NCBI RefSeq assembly: GCF_036880965.1
Contig: NZ_JBAJMV010000002.1
Span: 823,218 to 887,217 of the forward strand
DNA from: JAUASW01 sp036880965
Lineage (GTDB): Bacteria > Pseudomonadota > Gammaproteobacteria > Burkholderiales > Burkholderiaceae_C
DNA: 64,000 bases
Direction: 5' to 3'
Position numbers and translations under genes: made by a program. The notes beneath the pieces are model-generated. The model had not been told where the DNA came from, did no database searches, and saw only the letters and a list, made by a program, of their open reading frames with translations. This document shows, piece by piece, positions 9,638 through 16,915 of this stretch (its first letter is position 1; every line of letters begins with the position of its first letter).

Positions 9638-11302
9638 TTACTTGCGCTTCATCACCAGCTTGGTCGCGCCCTGGTTCAGCGTCACCGATTGGGCCGCGCC
9701 CTCTTCCGCACTGAACTCCAGCGTTGCATCGACCACGGTCAGGTACAACAGTCGCGGCGAGGCAGCCTTCAGTTGGGCCGGTGCCTGGCTCTGAGCCTGC
9801 GTCCACAGCACGCCCTTATCGTCGACATAGATCCTCATCGAGAACTGCGGTGAGCTGTAGTCACCCACCAGCGCCTGGACCTGCGCCGGACTCAAGGCGA
9901 TGGCAGCACGATCGGCAGGCAGGTCGCCGCGACGGACCCAGCGGTCGCCCTCGCCTTCGCCGTCGTTGAACACCCGCATCGCGACGACCTTGCCCGATGC
10001 GTCACGTTCCAGCTTCATGTCACTGACCGAATCGGGAAAGCCGAAACGGTCCTCACCCATCGGCACCATGACCACGACGCCACTGCCGCTGCGCTGGCTC
10101 TGCAGCACGCCGTCCTTGACTCGCAAAGTACGGGTCTGCTTGTCGTCCAGGGCATAGAGCCCTTCGGCGGCCTGCAGCTGTTCAGTGGCTACAGCCACGG
10201 CCTTGCGTTCAGCAAACGGCTCGCCAATGGCAAAGGCAGCCAACTTGCGCCACAGGAGGTCGAGGTTCGGGCCTGCGCCATTGGTGTTGCGCACCATGGC
10301 GATGGTCACCTGGCTTTGCGGCAGATAGTTCAAGGTGGAAACAAAGCCGTGGATGCCGCCGCCATGCATCAGCACCGGCTGGCCACGCAGCTTGGCAGTC
10401 GTGATGCCAAAGCCGTAGTTGCGCGGCTTGGCTGCGCCCTCGGGGGTGATCATCCTTTGATAGCTGGCAGAGGAAATCAGCTTGCCGCCATGCAGCGCCT
10501 GGTTCCAGCGCCACAGCGATTCGACGTTGGCAATCAGCGCGCCCGCCGCATGCGGCTGGGTCATGCTGATCAGGCCCGCCGGCGTGACATCACCGCGTGC
10601 ATTCGTGGTGTAGCCCTCGACCATGCCCTTGAAGAGCTGGTCGGGCGCCTGGTAGCGCACCATGCCCAGCTTGTTGGGCGCCAGCAGCGAGTCGTTCAGC
10701 TGCTGGTGCCAGGTCTTGCCCGAGACAGCCTCGATCACGGCGCCGACCAGCACATAGCCGGAGTTGTTGTAGGCCCATGCCTGGCCCGGTGCGAAGTCGA
10801 CCGGCAGGTCCTTGAATTCCTTGATCAGCGCGGTGGTATCCAGGTCGCGCCGGATCGGCCCGTTCATGTAGCCGGGGATGCCGGTGTAGCTCTTCACGCC
10901 AGAGGTGTGATTGAGCAGTTGCAGCACCGTGATCTGCGCGCCATTGGGATAGTCGGGCAGGAACTTGGACAGCGGGTCGTCGAGCTTGACCTTGCCTTCG
11001 TCGATCAGCTTCAAGAGCGTGGCAGCAGCGAACTGCTTGGTCACCGAGCCGATGCGCAGCAGGTACTCCGGCTTCATCGGCACGCCCAGCTCGATGCTGG
11101 CCATGCCACGGGCGCCTTGGTAGAGCAACTGCTCACCGCGGGCCACCAGCACCGTCAGGCCGGGACCGTCGCCGAGCTTCTGCTCGTTCAGCAGCTTCTC
11201 GGCATAGGCCACCATCGCAGCGGGCGTGGCGGGCGTGCCGGCCTGGGCGGCGCCCAGCATGAGGCCCAGCAGCAGGGCGGCAGGTAGCGTCGGATTGCGC
11301 AT
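9638..11302 (-). CDS. Secreted serine hydrolase, beta-lactamase class C (S12) family
   Basis: A 554-aa protein with a cleavable signal peptide (LGLMLGAAQA, cut near residue 21). The penicillin-binding fold carries all three S12 motifs: SVTK (Ser86-Lys89), YNN in AWAYNNSGYV, and HGG in LMHGGGIHG. A beta-rich C-terminal region follows, similar to the lipocalin-like tail of esterase or D-aminopeptidase relatives. The start at 11302 has GGAG 7 bases upstream; an ATG at 11314 is the alternative. It could be an esterase, a peptidase or a low-activity beta-lactamase. Periplasmic or exported location is inferred from the signal. Confidence 0.87.
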   Translation of the reverse strand: MRNPTLPAALLLGLMLGAAQAGTPATPAAMVAYAEKLLNEQKLGDGPGLTVLVARGEQLLYQGARGMASIELGVPMKPEYLLRIGSVTKQFAAATLLKLIDEGKVKLDDPLSKFLPDYPNGAQITVLQLLNHTSGVKSYTGIPGYMNGPIRRDLDTTALIKEFKDLPVDFAPGQAWAYNNSGYVLVGAVIEAVSGKTWHQQLNDSLLAPNKLGMVRYQAPDQLFKGMVEGYTTNARGDVTPAGLISMTQPHAAGALIANVESLWRWNQALHGGKLISSASYQRMITPEGAAKPRNYGFGITTAKLRGQPVLMHGGGIHGFVSTLNYLPQSQVTIAMVRNTNGAGPNLDLLWRKLAAFAIGEPFAERKAVAVATEQLQAAEGLYALDDKQTRTLRVKDGVLQSQRSGSGVVVMVPMGEDRFGFPDSVSDMKLERDASGKVVAMRVFNDGEGEGDRWVRRGDLPADRAAIALSPAQVQALVGDYSSPQFSMRIYVDDKGVLWTQAQSQAPAQLKAASPRLLYLTVVDATLEFSAEEGAAQSVTLNQGATKLVMKRK

Positions 11303-11397
11303 GCGGTACTCCATGATGTGAAGCCGCGAAGCATCGCAGCGCTGCCCAATCAGGACAAGCCGGCGAGCGACAGGCTGCACGAAACGCGGCATGAGCT

Positions 11398-11419
11398 ACA
11401 GATGCTCCACAGCATCTGT
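11398..11419. promoter_or_regulatory. Inverted repeat upstream of the serine hydrolase gene
   Basis: A perfect 8-bp inverted repeat, ACAGATGC / GCATCTGT, with a 6-nt spacer. It lies about 95 bp upstream of the hydrolase start and about 130 bp upstream of the divergent VF530 gene. The right arm runs into TGTGGACAA (11417-11425), one base off a reverse DnaA box. It may be an operator. Confidence 0.35.
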
Positions 11420-11546
11420 GGACAAGTCCGTGCACAGCCTGCGGGCGGCGGCGCCAAGTGCTTGATGCGCCGGGGAGTTTCTTGCTCTGCCACAGAATGA
11501 AGCAGCGCCGGTGAGCCTGGTTCGGGGCAGCCGATAATCGCCCGCA

Positions 11547-11798
11547 ATGAACCCCAAGCCCAACAAAGACCCGCTGCACGGCCTCACGCTGGAGGCCATC
11601 GTGACCGAGCTGGTCGAGCACTTCGGTTGGGAGGAGCTCGGGCAGAGAATCGCGATCCGCTGCTTCCAGAGCGACCCGAGCGTGGCCTCGAGCCTCAAGT
11701 TCCTGCGCAAGACGCCGTGGGCGCGCGCCAAGGTGGAAAGCCTCTATCTCTTCATGCTGAGGGAGCGGGCACGCAACGCGCCCCGCTCCTCGCCTTGA
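11547..11798 (+). CDS. VF530 family protein (DUF2132)
   Basis: An 83-aa protein recognisable as the VF530/DUF2132 family from DPLHGLTLEAIVTELVEHFGW near the N terminus and the FLRKTPWAR motif near residue 56. The family is small, helical and thought to bind DNA, but no firm function is known. The start ATG at 11547 gives the usual family length. It stands alone and ends 27 bp before the convergent minE. Confidence 0.88.
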   Translation: MNPKPNKDPLHGLTLEAIVTELVEHFGWEELGQRIAIRCFQSDPSVASSLKFLRKTPWARAKVESLYLFMLRERARNAPRSSP

Positions 11799-11825
11799 CG
11801 ATTGCCTGAGGCTTGGCGAGCCGCC

Positions 11826-12086
11826 TTATCTGGCAGCTTCAGGCAGCTCGATCTTGACCTCGAGCACATCGAGGTCATCCTGGCGCTCCATGTGCACCTT
11901 GATGTCGGACGGATTGATCGACACGTACTTGGAGATCACCGCCACCAGCTCGCGCTGAAGTTGCGGCAGATAGTCGGGGCTCGCGCTGCGGCCGTTGCGC
12001 TCATGCGCGAGGATCAGCTGCAGCCGCTCCTTGGCCACGCTGGCGGTGTTCTTTTTCTCGCCGAGGAAAAAGGTCAGGAATCCCAT
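11826..12086 (-). CDS. minE: Cell division topological specificity factor MinE
   Basis: An 86-aa protein that stimulates MinD ATPase at the membrane and drives the pole-to-pole oscillation that keeps MinC off mid-cell. The N-terminal membrane-targeting sequence MGFLTFFLGEKK is followed by the anti-MinCD helix KERLQLILAHER and a topological specificity domain ending in VKIELPE. The length matches E. coli MinE (88 aa). It is the last gene of minC-minD-minE, 14 bp after minD. Confidence 0.96.
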   Translation of the reverse strand: MGFLTFFLGEKKNTASVAKERLQLILAHERNGRSASPDYLPQLQRELVAVISKYVSINPSDIKVHMERQDDLDVLEVKIELPEAAR

Positions 12087-12100
12087 GTCGCGACTCCCGA

Positions 12101-12913
12101 TCAGCGGCCGAACAGGCGCTTGAAGAAGCCGGGCTTGTCGGCTTCGATGAAGCGCATCGGCTTTTCCTCGCCCAGGAAGCGCGAGACGACGTCGGCATAG
12201 GCCTCGGCCACTTCGCTGCCCTTCATGTGGATCGCCGGCGTGCCCTGATTGGACGCCTGCAGCACGATCTCGCTCTCCGGGATCACGCCGATCAGCGGGC
12301 AACGCAGGATCTCGTGGATGTCCTCCAGCGACAGCATCTGGCCACCTTCGACGCGGTTCGGGTTGTAGCGCGTGATCAGGAGGTGTTCCTTGATCGGCTC
12401 CTTGCCGTCGATCGCGCGCTTGGTCTTGCTATTGAGCATGCCCAGGATGCGGTCGGAGTCGCGCACCGAGGAGACCTCGGGATTGGTCACCACCAGCGCT
12501 TCGTCAGCAAAGTGCATGGCCATCAGCGCGCCGGTCTCGATACCGGCCGGCGAGTCGCAGACGATGAAGTCGAACTCCATCTCCTTGAGCTCGTTGAGCA
12601 CGCGCTCGACGCCTTCCTGCTTCAGCGCGTCCTTGTCGCGCGTTTGCGAGGCAGCGAGGATGTAGAGCTTCTCGAGCTGCTTGTCCTTGATCAGCGCCTG
12701 GCTCAGCTTGATCTCGTCGTTGATGACGTTGATCAGGTCATAGACCACGCGGCGCTCCACGCCCATGATCAGGTCGAGGTTGCGCAGGCCGACGTCGAAG
12801 TCGATCACTGCGGTCTTGTAGCCGCGCAGTGCAAGGCCGGTCGCAAAGCTGGCGCTGGTGGTGGTCTTGCCGACCCCGCCCTTGCCCGAGGTCACCACGA
12901 CGATCTTGGTCAT
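12101..12913 (-). CDS. minD: Septum site-determining ATPase MinD
   Basis: A 270-aa deviant Walker-A ATPase. The P-loop is KGGVGKTT (11-18) with the signature Lys11. The Walker B-like DFDVGLRNLD follows at about residue 38. The C terminus (FFKRLFGR) is the amphipathic membrane-targeting helix. MinD-ATP recruits MinC to the membrane and is displaced by MinE. An AAGGA ribosome site precedes the ATG. It lies between minC and minE in the standard operon order. Confidence 0.97.
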   Translation of the reverse strand: MTKIVVVTSGKGGVGKTTTSASFATGLALRGYKTAVIDFDVGLRNLDLIMGVERRVVYDLINVINDEIKLSQALIKDKQLEKLYILAASQTRDKDALKQEGVERVLNELKEMEFDFIVCDSPAGIETGALMAMHFADEALVVTNPEVSSVRDSDRILGMLNSKTKRAIDGKEPIKEHLLITRYNPNRVEGGQMLSLEDIHEILRCPLIGVIPESEIVLQASNQGTPAIHMKGSEVAEAYADVVSRFLGEEKPMRFIEADKPGFFKRLFGR

Positions 12914-12952
12914 CGAATCAGGTCCTTCTTCAAAAACAAAAACAACGCGCCC

Positions 12953-12965
12953 TGTTGAATCAACA
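12953..12965. repeat. Palindrome in the minC-minD spacer
   Basis: TGTTGAATCAACA is a 13-bp palindrome apart from its central base. It lies in the 61-bp, A-rich spacer between minC and minD. It may be a small hairpin or a protein site; no function is evident. Confidence 0.35.
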
Positions 12966-12974
12966 ACACGGCGC

Positions 12975-13850
12975 TCAGAGCTTCAATGCTTCCATCACCA
13001 GCTTCTCGCCCTCCAGCCGCACCTGTGCCGGCTTGGCCAGCACCTCGGGCGGCAGCGGGTTCTCGGTGGTGCGATAGATGCCGGCGATGGCGATCAATTC
13101 GGCTTCCAGGCTGGCCGCAAAGATGCGCGCCTCGGTATTGCCACGTGCACCTGCAATCGCCTTGCCGCGCAGCGGTGCGTAGACGTGGATGCTGCCGTCG
13201 GCAATCACTTCGGCACCGTGGTTCACCAGGGCCAGCACAACGAGGTCGGCGCCCTTGGCATAGACCTGCTGGCCGGAGCGCAGGGGCTTGTCGACGATGA
13301 CGGTGCGGCCGCTCGTCTCGGCGGGCACTTCACGCACCACCTCGACCTCGCGAACCACTTCCTTCACCACTTCCTTGATCACGGTCTGCACCCGCGGCTC
13401 GGCGGCTCGCGGTTCAGCGCGGGTAGCACCCAGCGGCGCCTCGACCAGGCCCAAGGCCAGCGCCTGCTCGCGCTGAACATCGTTGGCACCCGCCACAGCC
13501 ACCGGCCGCATCCCGTAGCGACGCAGAAGCGCCAGCAGGCCCGCCATGTCCAGGCGCTGGGTACCTTCCGTCAGGCTCAGCTGGCCGGATTGCGCTTGCA
13601 AGGGGTCGGTGGGCAGCTGCGACAGGTCGACCAGCACGCCCTCGTCCTCGAACTGCTGCTCACCCAGGCGCTGCTGCATTTCTGCCGCCAGCGCGTCCAG
13701 GTCGGCACTGCGCAGCACCAGGGCCAACAGGCTCACCGAGGCGCTCTTGAGCTCGAACAAATCGGCGGCTCGGCCGCCGCCCGCAGCCTGGGAGCCCGTC
13801 ACCGCACCGGAAGACCGGCCCCTCACCTTACCTGCCATCTGTTCGGCCAT
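12975..13850 (-). CDS. minC: Septum site-determining protein MinC
   Basis: A 291-aa inhibitor of FtsZ ring assembly. The N-terminal domain (about 28-130) binds FtsZ. A variable linker rich in Glu/Val/Arg (about 140-185) leads to the C-terminal beta-helix, which binds MinD. The latter has the conserved RSGQQVYAKGADLVVLA and GRGNTEARIFA-like (ARGNTEARIFAA) segments. It is longer than E. coli MinC (231 aa) because of the linker. The start at 13850 is followed by a second Met at codon 5. It is the first gene of minCDE, preceded by a long non-coding stretch. Confidence 0.95.
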   Translation of the reverse strand: MAEQMAGKVRGRSSGAVTGSQAAGGGRAADLFELKSASVSLLALVLRSADLDALAAEMQQRLGEQQFEDEGVLVDLSQLPTDPLQAQSGQLSLTEGTQRLDMAGLLALLRRYGMRPVAVAGANDVQREQALALGLVEAPLGATRAEPRAAEPRVQTVIKEVVKEVVREVEVVREVPAETSGRTVIVDKPLRSGQQVYAKGADLVVLALVNHGAEVIADGSIHVYAPLRGKAIAGARGNTEARIFAASLEAELIAIAGIYRTTENPLPPEVLAKPAQVRLEGEKLVMEALKL

Positions 13851-14195
13851 GAAACGCTTGTGTGTGCAAAGCTGGGCATTTTAGAGGCCGCCCCGAGACG
13901 CACTTCTAGGCGTTGGCCCCAGGGCCGCCGCCGCGCGCTGGCGGCAGGCCTCCGAGACCTGCAGAAGTCCCTAAAAAGAATGTCCGGGGGGCTTGACTTA
14001 TCCCCATTCGAGGGCCACCGAGGCGTGTACGCGAACATGCTGCGTTGCAACTGCTCGTTTTCCCGAAATCCTGGCCAGGCGCTGTGCAAGCTCAGCTAAG
14101 TCGTTGATTCATATGATGAGCTTGCAAGTGCTCAGAAATGAGGCAGTGAAAGCCCTGCCGCGCAGCCACAAGGGTTTAGCGAGGGCGGGGGCAAG

Positions 14196-14230
14196 TTCTC
14201 CACAAAGTTATCCACACGAAAAGTGGATAG
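14196..14230. promoter_or_regulatory. Cluster of DnaA-box-like sequences
   Basis: The perfect DnaA box TTATCCACA is at 14208-14216. TTCTCCACA (one mismatch) is 12 bp before it at 14196-14204. The facing CTATCCACT (two mismatches) is on the minus strand at 14222-14230. The last two form an exact inverted repeat, TATCCAC-N7-GTGGATA (14209-14229). DnaA binding is inferred from the motif only. Confidence 0.5.
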
Positions 14231-14361
14231 CTGGGTAGCGCCATACGAATCATTGACTTAGCGCTTGAAGCTGAGTCTGGCGCACAGCATTCGCCGCTAA
14301 CTGATTGCCATTCGACGCAGGGCTTCGCGTGATTCAGATTCGAATTGGCCAAAGACAAAAA

Positions 14362-14394
14362 AATTGGGCCGGCATGTTTGATTTATCCCCAATT
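14362..14394 (+). terminator. Terminator-like inverted repeat with T-rich tail
   Basis: AATTGGG and CCCAATT flank a 19-nt spacer and are followed by GTTTTGTTTCTG. This looks like a weak rightward terminator, yet no gene precedes it. It could end a small RNA or be an operator. Confidence 0.3.
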
Positions 14395-14452
14395 GTTTTG
14401 TTTCTGTGACACCCGGCTGGTTCACGCCCGCGCTACGCGCGCGAGGCGCGGC

Positions 14453-14470
14453 GCAGGCTATATTGCCTGC
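14453..14470 (+). promoter_or_regulatory. -10 element inside an inverted repeat, upstream of the small TTG-start gene
   Basis: GCAGGC and GCCTGC flank the hexamer TATATT, which fits a sigma-70 -10 element. The arrangement would let a dimeric regulator cover the promoter. It lies 40 bp before the TTG start at 14511. No clear -35 is seen. Confidence 0.4.
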
Positions 14471-14510
14471 ATTGCGTTGGCATTCCGTCAGCCGCAGCGA
14501 GGAGCAAGGC

Positions 14511-14702
14511 TTGGCAACACCGAACTATTCCTATGAAAAACGCCAGCGTGAGTTGGCCAAGAAGCGCAAGGCCGAAGAAAAGCGCATGCGCAAGCTGAGC
14601 GGCAAGCCCGATGGTCCGGAAGACGGATCGGGCGACGACGCCGGCCAGGCCGAGGAGGCCGGTACCGCAGCCGGCGCCCCCGCCGAGCCGCCCCAAGGCT
14701 GA
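14511..14702 (+). CDS. Small charged protein, conserved type, TTG start
   Basis: A 63-aa protein starting (M)ATPNYSYEKRQRELAKKRK. Start codon TTG is chosen because GAGGAG lies 9 bases upstream and because small Burkholderiales proteins with this N terminus begin at the same place. The first half is a strongly basic, helical Lys/Arg/Glu stretch. The second half is Gly/Ala/Asp/Glu-rich and probably disordered. Function is unknown. It precedes metG by 116 bp on the same strand. Confidence 0.7.
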   Translation: MATPNYSYEKRQRELAKKRKAEEKRMRKLSGKPDGPEDGSGDDAGQAEEAGTAAGAPAEPPQG

Positions 14703-14718
14703 ACGCCTCGAGACGCTT

Positions 14719-14734
14719 GCCGCAGCGCTGCGGC
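14719..14734. repeat. Perfect 16-bp palindrome before metG
   Basis: GCCGCAGCGCTGCGGC is a perfect palindrome 17 bp after the stop of the small gene. It could act as a weak terminator or a protein site; there is no T tract. Confidence 0.4.
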
Positions 14735-14764
14735 GTGCAGGGCGTGCCGAGTGTCGCGCTCGCC

Positions 14765-14770
14765 TAAAAT
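14765..14770 (+). promoter_or_regulatory. Candidate -10 element of metG
   Basis: TAAAAT lies 48 bp before the metG start. The -35 region is not convincing. Confidence 0.35.
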
Positions 14771-14818
14771 CTCGCTCCCCATGGCGCTCCGCCATGCACT
14801 GCACGCATTTCCCCAGCC

Positions 14819-16864
14819 ATGACCCGCAAGCTCTTCGTCACGACCGCCCTGCCCTACGCGAACGCCAATTTCCACATTGGCCACATCATGGAGTACACCC
14901 AGGCCGACATCTGGGTGCGCTTCCAGCGCATGCAGGGGCAGCAGGTGCACTTCGTTTGTGCTGACGATGCCCATGGCGCGCCGATCATGATCGCGGCCGA
15001 GAAGGCCGGCATCACGCCGCAAGCCTTCGTGGCCAATATCGCTGCCGGCCGCAAGGCCTATCTCGACGGCTTTCACATCAGCTTCGACAACTGGCATTCG
15101 ACCGACGGCCCGGAGAACCACGAGCTGTCGCAGGAGGTCTACCGCTCGCTGCGCAAGAACGAGCTGATCGAGGTGAAGACCATCGAGCAGTTCTTCGACC
15201 CGCAAAAGCAGATGTTCCTGCCCGACCGCTTCATCAAGGGCGAGTGCCCCAAGTGCGGCGCGAAAGACCAGTACGGCGATTCCTGCGAGGTCTGCGGCGC
15301 GGTCTACACACCCACCGAGCTGAAGCACCCGTTCTCGGTGCTGACCGGCGCGACGCCGGTCATGAAGAGCTCGGAGCACTACTTCTTCAAGCTCTCCGAC
15401 CCGCGCTGCGTGGCCTTCCTCGAGGAATGGACGCAGACGCCGAACCGCCTGCAGAGCGAAGTGCTCAACAAGATCAAGGAATGGTTCACCAAGGACGCCG
15501 AGGGAAATGGCGGCCTGGGCGACTGGGACATCAGCCGCGACGCACCCTACTTCGGCATCGAGATCCCGGACGCGCCGGGCAAGTACTTCTACGTCTGGCT
15601 GGACGCGCCCATCGGCTACCTGGCCTCGCTGAAGAACTACTTCGGCAAAGTCGGTGCGGACTTCGATGCCTTCATGGCCGACCCGACGGTGGAGCAGATC
15701 CATTTCATCGGCAAGGACATCACCTACTTCCACACGCTGTTCTGGCCGGCCATGCTGCATTTCAGCGGCCGCAAGACCCCGAACCACGTGTTCGTGCACG
15801 GCTTCATGACCGTCAACGGCGGCGAGAAGATGAGCAAGAGCCGCGGCACCGGCCTCGACCCGCTCAAGTACCTCAAGCTCGGCCTGAATGCCGAAGCACT
15901 GCGCTACTACATCGCTGCCAAGCTGAATGCGCGGGTCGAAGACCTCGACTTCAACCCGGAGGACTTCGTCGCCCGCGTCAACTCCGACCTGGTCGGCAAG
16001 TACATCAACATCGCCTCGCGCGCCGCGGGCTTCCTGACCAAGCGCTTCGGCGGCCACCTGAGCGGCGACCTGGGCGTTGAAGGCCGCGCGCTGCTGGACG
16101 GCCTGCGCGCCCACGCGCCGGTGATTGCCGAGCTGTATGAGGAGCGCGAGTTCGGCAAGGCGTTGCGCGAAACCATGCTGCTGGCCGACCGCGTGAACGA
16201 ATACGTGGACCAGAACAAGCCCTGGGAGCTGGCCAAGCTCGAAGGCAAGGACGCGGTGCTGCACGACGTCTGCAGCGTCTGCATCGAGGCCTTCCGCCTG
16301 CTCACCATCTACCTGAAGCCGGTGCTGCCGGCGCTGGCCGCCAGGGTCGAGGCCTTCCTGAGGGTCGAGGCCATGCAGTTTGCGGATGCGCAACGCTCGC
16401 TGGGCGCCCACCAGATCGGCGCGTACGAGCACCTGATGCAGCGCGTCGACCCCAAGGTCGTGGAAGCGCTGTTCGAGCCGCCGCCGGCACCCAAGGTCAT
16501 TCCAGGTGGCGAAGACCTCGCACCCGAGATCAAGATCGACGACTTCACCAAGGTCGACCTGCGCGTGGCCAGGATCGTCAAGGCCGAGCATGTCGAAGGT
16601 TCGGACAAGCTGCTGCGCCTGACACTCGATGCCGGTGAAGGCCGCATGCGCAATGTTTTCTCCGGCATCAAGAGTGCCTACAAGCCCGAAGACCTGGAAG
16701 GCAAGCTGACCGTGCTGGTGGCCAACCTGGCGCCGCGCAAGATGAAGTTTGGCATCAGCGAAGGCATGGTGCTGGCCGCCAGCCACGCAGACGAGAAGGC
16801 CAACCCAGGCATCTTCGTGCTCGAGCCCTTCCCGGGCGCCCAGCCGGGCATGCGCATCCGCTAA
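14819..16864 (+). CDS. metG: Methionine-tRNA ligase
   Basis: A 681-aa class I aminoacyl-tRNA synthetase that charges tRNA-Met and initiator tRNA. The Rossmann fold has the HIGH motif (FHIGH, 18-22) and KMSKS at 337-341. A zinc knuckle with CPKCG and CEVCG lies near residues 143-161. The anticodon-binding helical domain is in the middle. The C-terminal EMAP/OB domain (about 575-681, from IKIDDFTKVDLRVARI) is the tRNA-binding and dimerisation module of the long MetRS type. Length matches E. coli MetG (677 aa). Confidence 0.97.
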   Translation: MTRKLFVTTALPYANANFHIGHIMEYTQADIWVRFQRMQGQQVHFVCADDAHGAPIMIAAEKAGITPQAFVANIAAGRKAYLDGFHISFDNWHSTDGPENHELSQEVYRSLRKNELIEVKTIEQFFDPQKQMFLPDRFIKGECPKCGAKDQYGDSCEVCGAVYTPTELKHPFSVLTGATPVMKSSEHYFFKLSDPRCVAFLEEWTQTPNRLQSEVLNKIKEWFTKDAEGNGGLGDWDISRDAPYFGIEIPDAPGKYFYVWLDAPIGYLASLKNYFGKVGADFDAFMADPTVEQIHFIGKDITYFHTLFWPAMLHFSGRKTPNHVFVHGFMTVNGGEKMSKSRGTGLDPLKYLKLGLNAEALRYYIAAKLNARVEDLDFNPEDFVARVNSDLVGKYINIASRAAGFLTKRFGGHLSGDLGVEGRALLDGLRAHAPVIAELYEEREFGKALRETMLLADRVNEYVDQNKPWELAKLEGKDAVLHDVCSVCIEAFRLLTIYLKPVLPALAARVEAFLRVEAMQFADAQRSLGAHQIGAYEHLMQRVDPKVVEALFEPPPAPKVIPGGEDLAPEIKIDDFTKVDLRVARIVKAEHVEGSDKLLRLTLDAGEGRMRNVFSGIKSAYKPEDLEGKLTVLVANLAPRKMKFGISEGMVLAASHADEKANPGIFVLEPFPGAQPGMRIR

Positions 16865-16915
16865 GTTGATCGGCATCAAGCTGTTGCCGGGATCACTCCC
16901 CACAATCAACCGCTG

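Larger units (their letters stand above)
13851..14510. other. 660-bp non-coding stretch upstream of minC, AT-richer, with DnaA-box-like sequences
   Basis: No credible gene is visible here on either strand. The stretch is AT-richer than its surroundings, especially 14200-14260 and 14340-14410. TTATCCCCA, one base off the DnaA box, occurs at 13998-14006 and 14383-14391 in near-identical contexts (TGAYTTATCCCCA). A tighter DnaA-like cluster lies at 14196-14230. The minC promoter must lie in the left part and that of the small TTG gene in the right part. Confidence 0.6.

Noticed and set aside
14176..14358. A 60-codon minus-strand gene in the minC upstream region
   Set aside because: It has no ribosome site, no recognisable sequence and overlaps the structured, AT-richer DnaA-like cluster.
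13851..14510. Chromosomal replication origin
   Set aside because: DnaA-like boxes are few and dnaA, dnaN, gidA and similar origin neighbours are absent. A DnaA-responsive locus is a more modest reading.
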